Below, piece by piece: positions 1-8,604 of a DNA stretch of 64,000 nt (position 1 is the stretch's first letter; the number at the start of each line of letters is the position of its first letter). This DNA is from Roseovarius sp. S88 (GTDB taxonomy: Bacteria > Pseudomonadota > Alphaproteobacteria > Rhodobacterales > Rhodobacteraceae): positions 1,653,501 through 1,717,500 of the forward strand of contig NZ_CP146069.1 in the NCBI RefSeq assembly GCF_037023735.1. The letters run 5' to 3'. The notes under the pieces are model-generated. The model saw nothing but the letters and a program-made list of their open reading frames with translations, did no database searches and was not told the DNA's origin. The position numbers and the translations under genes are program-made.

Positions 1-1
1 C

Positions 2-1066
2 GAAAGCGCCGTCAAGCGCGAGATCAACCAGACACGGTCAAGCTTGGGCCTTCTCGATGCCTCGACCCTGGGCAAACTCATTGTCAAAGGCCCAGACGCG
101 GGCAAATTCCTCGACATGCTCTACACCAACATGATGAGCACGTTGAAACCTGGGCGCTGCCGCTATGGCTTGATGTGCAACGAAAACGGTTTCCTGACCG
201 ATGACGGTGTGGTGGCGCGCATCGACGAGGACACGTTCCTCTGCCACACCACCACAGGCGGCGCCGACAGCATCCATGCGCATATGGAAGATTGGCTGCA
301 ATGCGAATGGTGGGACTGGAAAGTCTATGTCGCCAACGTGACCGAGCAATATGCGCAAGTTGCGGTGGTTGGCCCAAATGCGCGCAAGGCTCTGGAAAAG
401 TTGACGAAAGACGACCTCAGCGCCGAGACCATTCCATTCATGGCGTGGCAGGATATCCAGTTCGGTGACATCAACGCACGCGTCTACCGCATCTCCTTCT
501 CGGGTGAGCTGAGCTATGAGATTGCGGTGCCTGCCTCTCAGGGTCGTGCGTTCTGGGATCAACTTCTGAAGGCAGGAGCCGAGTTTGATGTCATGCCTTA
601 CGGCACCGAGGCGCTCCACGTGATGCGCGCCGAGAAGGGCTTCATCATGATCGGCGACGAAACCGACGGCACGGTCATCCCGCAGGACCTTGGCCTCGAC
701 TGGGCTATTTCCAAGAAGAAAGAGGATTACCTCGGCAAACGCGCCCAAACCCGAAGCCACATGGCCGACCCAAACCGTTGGAAGCTGGTCGGGCTGGAAA
801 CCGTCGATGGCTCTGTTCTGCCAGATGGAGCCTATTGCACGTCTGAGGGCACCAACGAGAACGGTCAGCGCAACGTGCAGGGGCGTGTGACCTCGACCTA
901 CTATTCGCCAACGCTGGATCGTGGCATCGCCATGGGGCTGATCAAACACGGACCAGACCGCATGGGTGAATTGGTCGAATTCCCCAAGGTGGACGGCACC
1001 ATCGTCAAAGCCAAAATCGTGAATCCTGTGTTCTTTGATGCCGAAGGGGAGAAGCAAAATGTCTAG
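2..1066 (+). CDS. soxA: Sarcosine oxidase subunit alpha, C-terminal part (left edge cuts the gene)
   Basis: The frame is open from the first bases, so only the last 354 or so residues of a roughly 1000-residue protein are present. The visible part is the aminomethyltransferase (GcvT)-like tetrahydrofolate-binding region of the alpha subunit. It starts near ESAVKREI and LGLLDASTLGK and ends in the C-terminal beta-barrel. The enzyme oxidatively demethylates sarcosine to glycine and passes the methyl group to tetrahydrofolate, as a cytoplasmic heterotetramer (SoxBDAG). The stop overlaps soxG by 8 bases, as expected for this operon. The NAD and FAD-associated N-terminal half lies outside the window. 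Identification is confident from family resemblance and from the adjoining soxG. Confidence 0.93.
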   Translation, partial: ESAVKREINQTRSSLGLLDASTLGKLIVKGPDAGKFLDMLYTNMMSTLKPGRCRYGLMCNENGFLTDDGVVARIDEDTFLCHTTTGGADSIHAHMEDWLQCEWWDWKVYVANVTEQYAQVAVVGPNARKALEKLTKDDLSAETIPFMAWQDIQFGDINARVYRISFSGELSYEIAVPASQGRAFWDQLLKAGAEFDVMPYGTEALHVMRAEKGFIMIGDETDGTVIPQDLGLDWAISKKKEDYLGKRAQTRSHMADPNRWKLVGLETVDGSVLPDGAYCTSEGTNENGQRNVQGRVTSTYYSPTLDRGIAMGLIKHGPDRMGELVEFPKVDGTIVKAKIVNPVFFDAEGEKQNV

Positions 1067-1628
1067 CGCAGTCAGCGCCCTGCAAGGCGCAAAATTCGAT
1101 GGTTACGTGAAAGTTGAGGAAATGGGCCTGCGCGGGATGATCACGCTGCGCGGAGACGTTGCGTCGGCCAAAATGAAAAAGGCGGTGCTGGAGGCCACTG
1201 GCGCGAAGCTGCCCAAGCAGCGTGAGATCCTTCACGAAGGCGACAAGGCTGTCGCGTGGATGTCCCCCGATGAGCTCTTGGTGATGGTTCCCTATGCTGA
1301 GGTTGAGGCTACTTTAGGTGTTCTAGAAAAGACATTGAAGGGCCAACATTTTCTGGCAGCGAATGTATCCGATGCGCGGGCGATATTCAGCCTCGATGGC
1401 GACGCCGCGCGCGAGATCATCGCAAAGCTTTGCCCGGTTGACATGGCCACTGACGCCTTCGCCCCTGGCCAGATCCGCCGCACTCGCATGGCCCAGATCG
1501 CGGCCGCCTTCTGGATGACTTCTGAGACACGCATCGAAGTTGTCTGCTTCCGTTCGGTCGCGCAATACGCCTTTGACCTGCTCAAAGACGCAGCAGAACC
1601 GGGGGGTGAGGTGGGGGTTTTAACATAA
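1059..1628 (+). CDS. soxG: Sarcosine oxidase subunit gamma
   Basis: A 189-residue protein resembling SoxG, the small subunit of heterotetrameric sarcosine oxidase, itself related to the GcvT fold. I chose the ATG at 1059 because it gives the usual SoxG start (MSSAVSAL) and an 8-base overlap with soxA, which implies translational coupling. An upstream in-frame start at 1035 would lie deep inside soxA. It is the last gene of the soxBDAG operon here. No strong terminator is visible in the 129 bases before sodB. Confidence 0.9.
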   Translation: MSSAVSALQGAKFDGYVKVEEMGLRGMITLRGDVASAKMKKAVLEATGAKLPKQREILHEGDKAVAWMSPDELLVMVPYAEVEATLGVLEKTLKGQHFLAANVSDARAIFSLDGDAAREIIAKLCPVDMATDAFAPGQIRRTRMAQIAAAFWMTSETRIEVVCFRSVAQYAFDLLKDAAEPGGEVGVLT

Positions 1629-1757
1629 GTCCGAAAGGTCATTGGCCGAAATCATCAGCTCTGCATATATAGCCGATCCGAGTATCTCCCCTTGACCTCG
1701 CCCTGCCTGCACTACCATGTAGGCGCAGAAACATCGCTAAACACTGAGGGGGCCCAA

Positions 1758-2357
1758 ATGGCTTTTGAACTTCCCGATCTTCCTTATGCACATGACGCGC
1801 TGGCCGGCAAAGGCATGTCGAAAGAGACGCTGGAATATCACCACGACCTGCACCACAAGGCCTATGTGGACAATGGCAACAGGCTGATTGCCGGGACCGA
1901 GTGGGACGGCAAATCGATGGAAGACATCATCACCGGCACCTATGACGCCAATGCCGTGGCGCAGAACGGTATTTTCAACAACATCAGCCAGCTTTGGAAC
2001 CACAACCAGTTCTGGGAGATGATGGGGCCAGGCGACAGCAAGATGCCCGGTGAGTTGGAAAGTGCCCTGACTGAGAGCTTTGGCTCAGTTGACGCCTTCA
2101 AAGAACAGTTTTCCGCCGCAGGCGCGGGTCAGTTCGGCTCTGGCTGGTGTTGGCTGGTCAAGAATTCTGATGGGTCGCTGGCCGTGACTAAGACCGAAAA
2201 CGGCGTGAACCCACTTTGCTTTGGCCAAACCGCGCTTTTGGGCTGCGACGTGTGGGAACATTCCTACTACATCGATTTCCGCAACAAACGGCCTGCATAT
2301 CTGACAAACTTCCTCGACAATCTGGTGAACTGGGAAAACGTCGCCAGTCGGATGTAA
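1758..2357 (+). CDS. sodB: Superoxide dismutase [Fe/Mn]
   Basis: A 199-residue iron/manganese superoxide dismutase that converts superoxide to hydrogen peroxide and oxygen in the cytoplasm. The N-terminal hairpin helices contain EYHHDLHHKAYVDN with the first metal ligand at about His28. NHNQFWEMM supplies the second His, and DVWEHSYY near the C terminus supplies the Asp and last His. The start at ATG 1758 follows a GAGGGGG ribosome-binding site and gives the usual MAFELPDLPY beginning. An in-frame extension to 1692 has no family support. A strong terminator follows at once, so the gene is probably monocistronic. Confidence 0.95.
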   Translation: MAFELPDLPYAHDALAGKGMSKETLEYHHDLHHKAYVDNGNRLIAGTEWDGKSMEDIITGTYDANAVAQNGIFNNISQLWNHNQFWEMMGPGDSKMPGELESALTESFGSVDAFKEQFSAAGAGQFGSGWCWLVKNSDGSLAVTKTENGVNPLCFGQTALLGCDVWEHSYYIDFRNKRPAYLTNFLDNLVNWENVASRM

Positions 2358-2378
2358 GATTAGTATGATAGTTTTAAG

Positions 2379-2408
2379 AAAGCCCCGGAGAGGTCCGGGG
2401 CTTTTTTT
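2379..2408 (+). terminator. Rho-independent terminator of sodB
   Basis: A GC-rich stem (AAGCCCCGGA pairing with TCCGGGGCTT around a short loop) runs directly into a run of seven Ts, 20 bases after the sodB stop. Confidence 0.9.
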
Positions 2409-2549
2409 GTTTTGGGTGGGTTTGTTTTCAGTCTGGCCGGACGTCTATCTGCTCAGGAGCTACGACAAGCTGCCAATGGCTACTTTGAGCCCAAAAGTTG
2501 CGTTGCACCAGAAAGGATATAGTTTCCTGCAAAAGAGGGGGTACGGCTC

Positions 2550-2906
2550 TTGAAGAACAGTATCAGACAATCACAAAAGCAAATATGCGCTCGATTTGGT
2601 GTTGAACCGTGTGAAGCTTTCGGCGGCGAAAAAGTAGGTATTTCAGACAATGCGACGGCAGGATTGATGCCCTTGAATGGGCTTCGCCATCCCCCGACAC
2701 AAGGTGTAACCGGTTGGTATCTTTGGGGTGGAACTGAGTTTTCAGATGCAGCCGATTTCTTCAAGCCAGTTCACCTTGCTCACCTTGAAAGTAGCTGCGA
2801 ACTTGGCCTCAAGTATCTATTGCTTCCGCCGGGTTGGCGCTTCCTGACTGACGGTACTTATGAGGATGTGTGGTTCGATTCAGCGCTTCTCGAAGTCGAT
2901 AACTGA
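2550..2906 (+). CDS. Imm33-like immunity protein (orphan)
   Basis: A 118-residue protein whose body (GLMPLNGLRHPP, GVTGWYLWGGTEFSD, LLLPPGWRFL, YEDVWFD) matches my memory of the Imm33/DUF2185-type immunity domain of polymorphic toxin systems. No signal peptide or membrane segment is seen, so it is probably cytoplasmic. The start is TTG 2550, eight bases after an AGAGGGGG ribosome-binding site. The stretch is visibly more AT-rich than the flanking core genes and lies next to an IS30 element. No cognate toxin gene is present, so a protective function is only inferred. Confidence 0.6.
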   Translation: MKNSIRQSQKQICARFGVEPCEAFGGEKVGISDNATAGLMPLNGLRHPPTQGVTGWYLWGGTEFSDAADFFKPVHLAHLESSCELGLKYLLLPPGWRFLTDGTYEDVWFDSALLEVDN

Positions 2907-2930
2907 AGCGCTACACAATCTTCAAAGGCA

Positions 2931-2966
2931 GCTTTGAGCTGAGGATTCAACGGGTGGTCGCAACAC
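2931..2966. repeat. Left terminal inverted repeat of the IS30 element
   Basis: Begins GCTTTGAGCTGAGGATTCAA and matches the reverse complement of 4139-4174 with five mismatches over 36 bases. Confidence 0.85.
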
Positions 2967-2998
2967 TTTAATCTTTTTGGAGAGATGGAGTGTTGATC

Positions 2999-3139
2999 AT
3001 GAAGTACCGCACGCGGACGTTTTATACGGACAAACAGAAGTCGGAGATGTGGGATCGGTGGCAGCGGGGTGAGTCCCTGAGCTCGATAGGCCGCAGGTTT
3101 GATCGTGCGTCGTCTTCGATTTTCCGCATCTGGCTTTGA
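2999..3139 (+). pseudogene. Detached N-terminal fragment of the IS30 transposase
   Basis: ATG 2999 opens a 46-codon frame (MKYRTRTFYTD, MWDRWQRGESLSSIGRRF). This is the usual N-terminal helix-turn-helix start of IS30-family transposases in this bacterial group. It ends at TGA 3137-3139, and the rest of the protein continues in another frame from about 3136. Adding one base near 3130 would join the two parts. IS30 transposases are normally a single reading frame, so I read this as a one-base deletion rather than programmed frameshifting. Confidence 0.65.
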
Positions 3140-4158
3140 CTGGTGGTATCCGTCCGCGTGCACGCACCAGGTCTCGGCTGGCCTTGAGCCTCGAGGGGCG
3201 TGAGGAGATATCCCGTGGGCTGGCAGGGGATCGGTCATTGCGCTCTATTGCGCGCGACCTTAGACGTACTCCCTCGACGATCAGCCGGGAGGTGCGCAGA
3301 AACGGTGGGCGCAAGGCGTATCGCGCGGCATTGTCAGATCAGCGCGCATGGGACTGCGCAAGGCGGCCCAAAGCCTGTAAGCTCTCCTTCAACGACCACT
3401 TGTGTCGGTTCATTGCCCGAAAGCTGCGGTTGAAGTGGTCTCCTCAGCAGATCGCGGGCTGGCTGATGCGCAAGCACCCAAACAAAGAGCGAGAGCGTGT
3501 GAGCCACGAGACGATCTATCGCAGCCTTTATGTGCAGACGCGCGGCGTTCTGAAGAAGGAGCTGCAGCAATGCCTGCGCAGCCCGCGCGCCATCCGTCGG
3601 TCCCGGCATGCGACCCAGAAAGGTCTGAAGCTACGCAAGATCAAAGACGCAGTGCCGATCAGCGAGCGCCCGCCCGAAATCGAAGACCGGGCCGTGCCCG
3701 GCCACTGGGAGGGCGATCTGATCGTTGGGGCAAACAACAGCTACATCGCTACGCTGGTCGAGCGGCACTCGCGGTTCGTGATGCTGGCCAAAGTTGCGAA
3801 CAAGGATACGCAAAGCGTTATCACCGCCCTGATCAAGCAGGCCCGAAAATTGCCCAAAGAACTCTACCGCTCGCTGACATGGGATCGCGGCTCAGAGATG
3901 GCCGCCCATGCGGCGTTCACCATGGCGACAAAGATCGACGTCTTCTTCTGCGATCCGCAATCGCCGTGGCAACGCGGCAGTAACGAGAACACCAACCGGC
4001 TCTTGCGTCAGTACTTCCCGCGAGGCATCGACATGTCGACCCTCAGTCAGGCCAAACTCAGCGCCGTCGCGCGGCAACTCAACGAGCGGCCACGAAAAAC
4101 CTTGCAATACGAAACCCCGGCGGAGAAGTTTGCACAGTGTGTTGCGGCGATCCATTGA
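3136..4158 (+). CDS. IS30-family transposase (main part, N terminus frameshifted)
   Basis: A 340-residue DDE transposase segment. Residues 15-60 form a second helix-turn-helix (LEGREEISRGLAGDRSLRSI, STISREVRRNGG). The catalytic core starts at GHWEGDLIVG (first Asp), continues with TWDRGSEMA (second Asp) and ends with RGSNENTNRLLRQYFPRG (Glu). The only available start is a TTG that overlaps the stop of the N-terminal fragment by four bases. The intact enzyme would begin at 2999. Without the first 46 residues the product probably binds the element ends poorly. Confidence 0.85.
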   Translation: MTGGIRPRARTRSRLALSLEGREEISRGLAGDRSLRSIARDLRRTPSTISREVRRNGGRKAYRAALSDQRAWDCARRPKACKLSFNDHLCRFIARKLRLKWSPQQIAGWLMRKHPNKERERVSHETIYRSLYVQTRGVLKKELQQCLRSPRAIRRSRHATQKGLKLRKIKDAVPISERPPEIEDRAVPGHWEGDLIVGANNSYIATLVERHSRFVMLAKVANKDTQSVITALIKQARKLPKELYRSLTWDRGSEMAAHAAFTMATKIDVFFCDPQSPWQRGSNENTNRLLRQYFPRGIDMSTLSQAKLSAVARQLNERPRKTLQYETPAEKFAQCVAAIH

Positions 4159-4174
4159 ATCCGCAGCTCAAAGC
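4139..4174. repeat. Right terminal inverted repeat of the IS30 element
   Basis: Reverse complement of the left end (2931-2966) with five mismatches over 36 bases. It overlaps the last codons of the transposase. Confidence 0.85.
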
Positions 4175-4205
4175 AGACATTTCCAATCGCCGGCAGACTG
4201 TGCTC

Positions 4206-4605
4206 ATGGCAAAGGGTGAAGAAAAAGCTAGAAGAATGACTTTGCGTCGTAAGAACGGCACGAGGGAAATTCCCGAATATCCAAAACGCAAAGAGCGCGG
4301 GCCTGAGTATTTGGTAGCACACGCGTGCTTCGCTTGCAGGAAGTCTTGGAAAATGACCCCGGAAAAAGATGTTCCTGTTTGCCCAGAGTGTGGTGGAAAG
4401 GTCGCTGAAATGGGCCGATCCTTTAAAGCGCCCCCAAAAAGCAGATCATGAGCAAAGGTCGAAAGTTGAAAAACTATGGTTTGCTGGATTTCGGTTCTTT
4501 AGCTTCCGAAGTTACCCTGACGCAGAGCCCTTTCCAAAACAGTTGTGTGACGTAGACAATTTCATCGAACGTAATCCAGGCCATCCTTTTAGAGTTGTAA
4601 AATAA
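4206..4605 (+). pseudogene. Zinc-ribbon protein, frameshifted at an A run
   Basis: Two overlapping frames together form one plausible protein of about 132 residues. The first part (ATG 4206 to a stop at 4451, 81 aa) holds a zinc ribbon with the Cys pairs HACFACRKSW and VCPECGGKV. The second part, open in the +1 frame to 4605, reads DHEQRSKVEKLWFAGF, FFSFRSYPDAEP and FIERNPGHPFRVV. Removing one A from the A5 run at 4436-4440 fuses them as GRSFKAPPKADHEQ. I recall similar small zinc-ribbon proteins with this C-terminal part, but no function is known to me. The IS30 right end lies about 30 bases upstream and probably replaced the native promoter; no good ribosome-binding site is seen. Confidence 0.6.
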
Positions 4606-4646
4606 CCGGAACAAATAAAAGGCAGCTTCGTCCGCATTGCAGACAC

Positions 4647-5198
4647 TCAGCCCAACGCTTTCTCCAGGCCCTTCTCCAAGTTTTCAACCGTGTCTGCCAC
4701 CTGCACAAACTCGCGTAAGGAGCCATCCGCAAAATCCTGATCAATCACATGATCAATCAGCTGAATGAGCTTGTCCCAATACCCTTTTGTATTCAAAAGA
4801 AATATCGGCTTTTCATGAAGTCCGATCTGGCGCCAGGTGAGCACCTCAAAAAACTCATCGAGCGATCCTGCGCCCCCCGGCAGCACCACCACCGCACCAC
4901 AGTTCATGAACATGACTTTCTTGCGTTCATGCATCGTTTCGGTGAGCACGTAATGCGTCAGGTCTGTCTTGCCGATTTCACGGTCAAACAGGCTGTCCGG
5001 CATCACACCAAAGGTTTCGCCGCCTGCCGCTTGCGTAGCCCGCGCCACTGCGCCCATCAACCCGACATCCCCCGCGCCATAAACCAAACGCCAGTTTTGA
5101 CGCGCTATGATGGTACCAAAGACCTCCGCATCCGCCATATAGGCGGGGTTTTTGCCGGGGCGTGAGCCGCAAAAGACACAGATTGACCGCGCTGTCAT
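4647..5198 (-). CDS. LOG-family protein (nucleotide 5'-monophosphate phosphoribohydrolase-like)
   Basis: A 183-residue single-domain Rossmann-fold protein of the TIGR00730/LOG family. Members cleave cytokinin riboside or other purine nucleoside monophosphates into base plus ribose 5-phosphate. The family signature PGGAGSLDE lies at residues 107-115, close to the usual PGGxGTxxE, and the conserved Arg of HERK lies at 92. The N terminus (SICVFCGSRPG) is typical, and the length is normal. It is a single gene on the minus strand, convergent with the preceding zinc-ribbon gene. The true substrate in bacteria is usually unknown. Confidence 0.88.
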   Translation of the reverse strand: MTARSICVFCGSRPGKNPAYMADAEVFGTIIARQNWRLVYGAGDVGLMGAVARATQAAGGETFGVMPDSLFDREIGKTDLTHYVLTETMHERKKVMFMNCGAVVVLPGGAGSLDEFFEVLTWRQIGLHEKPIFLLNTKGYWDKLIQLIDHVIDQDFADGSLREFVQVADTVENLEKGLEKALG

Positions 5199-5296
5199 AA
5201 GATCACCAACTGCTGAGAAGGGTTGTTTTGACCCATGTAGCCCGGGTTGCTAAGCTCCTGCAACCGCGCGATCTGCGATGGGTGGGAAGGGATGTC

Positions 5297-6502
5297 ATGA
5301 GCAAGTGGACAGGTTCTGTTGGCGGCTGGACGCTGGGTCTTTTCTGTGGGGCTGTGATCGCGATCTTTGCCGGTCTTTACCTGACCAATGTCTTTGCGCC
5401 GTTGCCAAACGACCCAGAGGCGGCAGCTGCGCCTGAACTGGCTGTCCAACCGCTCCCGCAAAGCTCACCCGAAAACACGACGGAAAAGGCCGAGGTCCAA
5501 CCCAAGGCGCCTGCACCCGAGTCGGAAACCACTGCTGCGGATGAGCCCAAACCGTCTTTGCCACTCCCGCCCAGGGTCAGCACCTTTCGCCTGGAACCTG
5601 ATGGGCAGATGCTCGTTGCTGGACGCGCCGAGCCAGGGTGGGAGACCTCGATCAGGTTGGATGAAGAGGTGCTGAGCACGTTCATGCCAGAGGGCAATGG
5701 CGAGTTCGTGCAATTTGTAGACGTTGCGCCAGACCCCGAAGTCCGCGTGCTGAGCCTTGCAATGACATCGCCGGAGACCGGAGAAGTGCTTTACTCTCAA
5801 GGTGATATCATCATTACGCCCGTGGCGGCGCCAGAGGTGATTGCCGCTGAGGACGAGCCGAGCAATGCCGCATCTGAACAAACCGCAGAGGCCGAAACAG
5901 AAACTGCGGAGACCACTTCGGAAACCGCTGAGGCTGCGACGGAAAATGCCATCTCGCAAAATTCTGCCGTTCTGTTGTCAGACGACGAAGGTGTGAAAGT
6001 CCTGCAACCTGCGCAACCAAAAGATTTATCGCCGGAGGTAATGTCGGTCGTGGCACTCGATGCCATCACATACTCCACCGAAGGCGAGGTACAACTATCT
6101 GGCCGCGGGTCAGGGGAGGGATTTGTGCGTGTCTACATCGACAACGCGCCTGTCATCACCTCACAAATCGAAGAAGATGGCAGCTGGCGCTCAGAATTGC
6201 CTGAGGTCGATACAGGTGTCTATACTCTGCGCATTGACGAGGTCGACGCCGAAGGCAATGTCACCAGTCGCGTAGAAACGCCATTCAAACGCGAAGACGA
6301 AGAGGTGCTGGCCGAAGCCGCTCTTGAGCAATCCGAACTGGTGCAGGCTGTCACGGTGCAGCCCGGTTATACACTCTGGGGCATTTCACGGGACAATTAC
6401 GGTGATGGCACGCTCTTTGTGCGTATATTCGAGGCCAACCGCGACCGCATTCGCGATCCCGACCTGATCTTTCCGGGTCAGGTGTTTACCGTTCCCCAAT
6501 AA
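5297..6502 (+). CDS. Membrane-anchored LysM protein with Ig-like repeats
   Basis: A 401-residue protein with one N-terminal membrane segment (about residues 9-32), then a long Pro/Ala/Glu-rich linker. Two Ig-like segments follow (one beginning STFRLEPDGQMLVAGRAEPG, the other EGEVQLSGRGSGEGFVRVYI). It ends in a LysM domain (VTVQPGYTLWGISRDNYGDG to PGQVFTVPQ) that should bind peptidoglycan. I chose ATG 5297 because it follows a GGAAGGG ribosome-binding site and puts the membrane segment at the N terminus. Upstream in-frame starts lack both. A periplasmic cell-wall role is inferred. It is typical of Rhodobacterales but uncharacterised. Confidence 0.82.
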   Translation: MSKWTGSVGGWTLGLFCGAVIAIFAGLYLTNVFAPLPNDPEAAAAPELAVQPLPQSSPENTTEKAEVQPKAPAPESETTAADEPKPSLPLPPRVSTFRLEPDGQMLVAGRAEPGWETSIRLDEEVLSTFMPEGNGEFVQFVDVAPDPEVRVLSLAMTSPETGEVLYSQGDIIITPVAAPEVIAAEDEPSNAASEQTAEAETETAETTSETAEAATENAISQNSAVLLSDDEGVKVLQPAQPKDLSPEVMSVVALDAITYSTEGEVQLSGRGSGEGFVRVYIDNAPVITSQIEEDGSWRSELPEVDTGVYTLRIDEVDAEGNVTSRVETPFKREDEEVLAEAALEQSELVQAVTVQPGYTLWGISRDNYGDGTLFVRIFEANRDRIRDPDLIFPGQVFTVPQ

Positions 6503-6562
6503 CGGGTGGTCAATCCCGGACAACCGACTTATCTCTTGGGTTCACACTGTTGAGGGGACCCA

Positions 6563-8380
6563 ATGCGTCGACGCACGCTCACGACCACGGAGCGGCCTGA
6601 ACAAGGCTGGCGCACGATCCGCCGTGTCGCTCCCTATCTGTGGCCAGAGGGGCAGGGTTGGGTCAAACGGCGTGTGGTCTTTGCCCTCATCGCGCTTCTG
6701 ATTTCCAAACTCATCGCGGTTGGCACGCCGTTTTTCTACAAGGCTGCCGTGGATGCGCTCGCCGGTGAGGGCCAGCAAGCCGCGTGGATGCTGGCCGCCG
6801 GGGCCATCGGCCTGACTGTGGCCTACGGCATGGCGCGGTTGATGAATGTGGGGTTTCAACAGCTCCGCGATGCGATCTTTGCCAAAGTCGGGCAGCGCGC
6901 GCTGCGGTCGCTTGCGCTGGAAACTTTTCAGCACATTCATAAAATGTCCCTGCGCTATCACACCACGCGCAAGACCGGGGGCCTCAGTCGGATCATTGAA
7001 CGTGGGGTTAAGGGCGTTGATTTCCTGCTGCGCTTTCTGCTCTTTTCCATCGGTCCGCTGATCCTTGAGCTTATGCTCATCGGCATTGTGCTCTGGACGC
7101 TTTTTGATTTCTGGTATCTTGCCGTCGTAATGGGCGTCATCGCCGCCTATGTCTGGTTCACCTTCAAGGTCACGGAATGGCGCGTGAAGCTGCGCAAGGA
7201 GATGAACGACCAGGACACAGATGCCAATCAAAAGGCCATCGACAGCCTGCTGAATTTCGAGACGGTGAAATACTTCAACGCCGAGGGCCGCGAGGCCGCG
7301 CGATATGACAGCGCGATGGAGGGCTATGAAAGCGCCGCGCTCAAGACTTCCTATTCGCTGGCCTTCCTGAATTTCGGTCAGAGTTTCCTGATCACCAGCG
7401 GGCTGGTTATCGTGATGGTCATGGCCGCCATGGGCGTGCAGAGTGGCGCGCTGACCGTGGGTGATTTCGTTATGGTGAACGCTTACATGATCCAGATCAC
7501 CATGCCGCTGAACTTTCTGGGTACAGTTTATCGCGAGATCCGGCAGGCTTTGGTCGATATGGGCGAAATGTTCGATTTGTTAGAGCAGGCACCAGATGTT
7601 GAGGATAAAATCGGTGCAAAAAGCCTGAAAATTGAAGGTGGCACGGTTGAGCTGGACGACGTTTTCTTTGGCTATGAGCCTGAAAGATCGATCCTGAAAG
7701 GTGTTTCGCTGAAAATCCCGGCCGGCAAGACTGTCGCTGTTGTTGGCCCCTCAGGTTCCGGTAAATCCACCATCGGGCGGCTCCTCTTTCGCTTCTATGA
7801 CGTGCAGGAAGGGGCCCTGCGCATTGACGGTCAGGACGTGCGCGATGTGACCCAGGACAGCCTGCACGCCGCCATCGGTGTGGTCCCGCAAGACACGGTG
7901 CTTTTCAACGACACGGTGGGCTACAACATCGCCTATGGCCGAGACGGTGCCACGCAAGCTGAGATCGAGGAGGCCGCACAGGCCGCGCAAATCCACGAGT
8001 TCATCGCTAGCCTGCCACAGGGCTATGATACGCAGGTCGGGGAACGCGGGTTGAAGCTTTCCGGCGGGGAAAAGCAACGCGTCGGCATCGCGCGCACCCT
8101 GCTCAAGAACCCCGCGATCCTGCTTCTCGATGAGGCCACCAGCGCGCTCGATACCGAAACTGAGCAGGGCATCCAGGAGGCGTTGAAACTGGCGGGCACA
8201 GGCCGCACCGTGATCACCATCGCGCACAGGCTGTCCACCATCTCTGACGCCGACCAAATTGTCGTTCTAGAGGACGGCCATATTGTTGAGCGCGGCACGC
8301 ATGAGGGGCTCATGGCGCGCGATGGCCGCTACGCCAGCCTCTGGCGACGTCAGGCGCGAGAGCGGGATGAAGTGGCGTAG
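6563..8380 (+). CDS. Atm1/HMT1-type ABC exporter (permease fused to ATPase)
   Basis: A 605-residue half-transporter of the Atm1/ABCB7 family. In bacteria these export glutathione-linked metals or persulfides. A six-helix membrane domain covers roughly residues 30-330. The nucleotide-binding domain follows, with Walker A GPSGSGKST at about 394, signature LSGGEKQRV near 498, Walker B ILLLDEATSALD near 522 and the switch His in ITIAHRLST. The N-terminal RTIRRVAPYLWPEG is characteristic of this subfamily. The gene lies 60 bases after the LysM gene. Homodimer formation in the inner membrane is expected. Confidence 0.9.
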   Translation: MRRRTLTTTERPEQGWRTIRRVAPYLWPEGQGWVKRRVVFALIALLISKLIAVGTPFFYKAAVDALAGEGQQAAWMLAAGAIGLTVAYGMARLMNVGFQQLRDAIFAKVGQRALRSLALETFQHIHKMSLRYHTTRKTGGLSRIIERGVKGVDFLLRFLLFSIGPLILELMLIGIVLWTLFDFWYLAVVMGVIAAYVWFTFKVTEWRVKLRKEMNDQDTDANQKAIDSLLNFETVKYFNAEGREAARYDSAMEGYESAALKTSYSLAFLNFGQSFLITSGLVIVMVMAAMGVQSGALTVGDFVMVNAYMIQITMPLNFLGTVYREIRQALVDMGEMFDLLEQAPDVEDKIGAKSLKIEGGTVELDDVFFGYEPERSILKGVSLKIPAGKTVAVVGPSGSGKSTIGRLLFRFYDVQEGALRIDGQDVRDVTQDSLHAAIGVVPQDTVLFNDTVGYNIAYGRDGATQAEIEEAAQAAQIHEFIASLPQGYDTQVGERGLKLSGGEKQRVGIARTLLKNPAILLLDEATSALDTETEQGIQEALKLAGTGRTVITIAHRLSTISDADQIVVLEDGHIVERGTHEGLMARDGRYASLWRRQARERDEVA

Positions 8381-8604
8381 GAACAATACCGGACTGTTTT
8401 GAGCCCAGTTTTGCTGTAAGTTTTTCTCACCCAAGGATTGGGTTGGAGGGCGGGTTAGAGCCCTTTTAGTCATTGGTCGCTTGGCAGCTCTTTGCATATG
8501 CAGCACGCCGCGAACGACGTTAAGCTGTCATACACGGCAGGTCCAACGCAGGGCCACGTTACGGGAAAAGCCTACGTAAAAAATACCTCGTTCTTTGCTT
8601 TCGT

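Larger units (their letters stand above)
2931..4174 (+). mobile_element. IS30-family insertion sequence
   Basis: About 1.24 kb bounded by 36-bp imperfect inverted repeats (2931-2966 and 4139-4174, 31 of 36 positions matching) and containing an IS30-type transposase on the plus strand. The right repeat overlaps the transposase stop region, as often happens in this family. I cannot define a convincing target duplication: the outer flanks differ. The element separates an Imm33-like gene from a zinc-ribbon gene whose start lies only about 30 bases beyond the right end. Confidence 0.85.

Noticed and set aside
2365..2553. 62-residue frame just after sodB
   Set aside because: It starts at the sodB terminator hairpin and runs through it, with no ribosome-binding site.
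3120..3145. Programmed frameshift in the IS30 transposase
   Set aside because: IS30 enzymes are normally made from a single frame, and there is no slippery heptamer at the junction. A one-base deletion is simpler.
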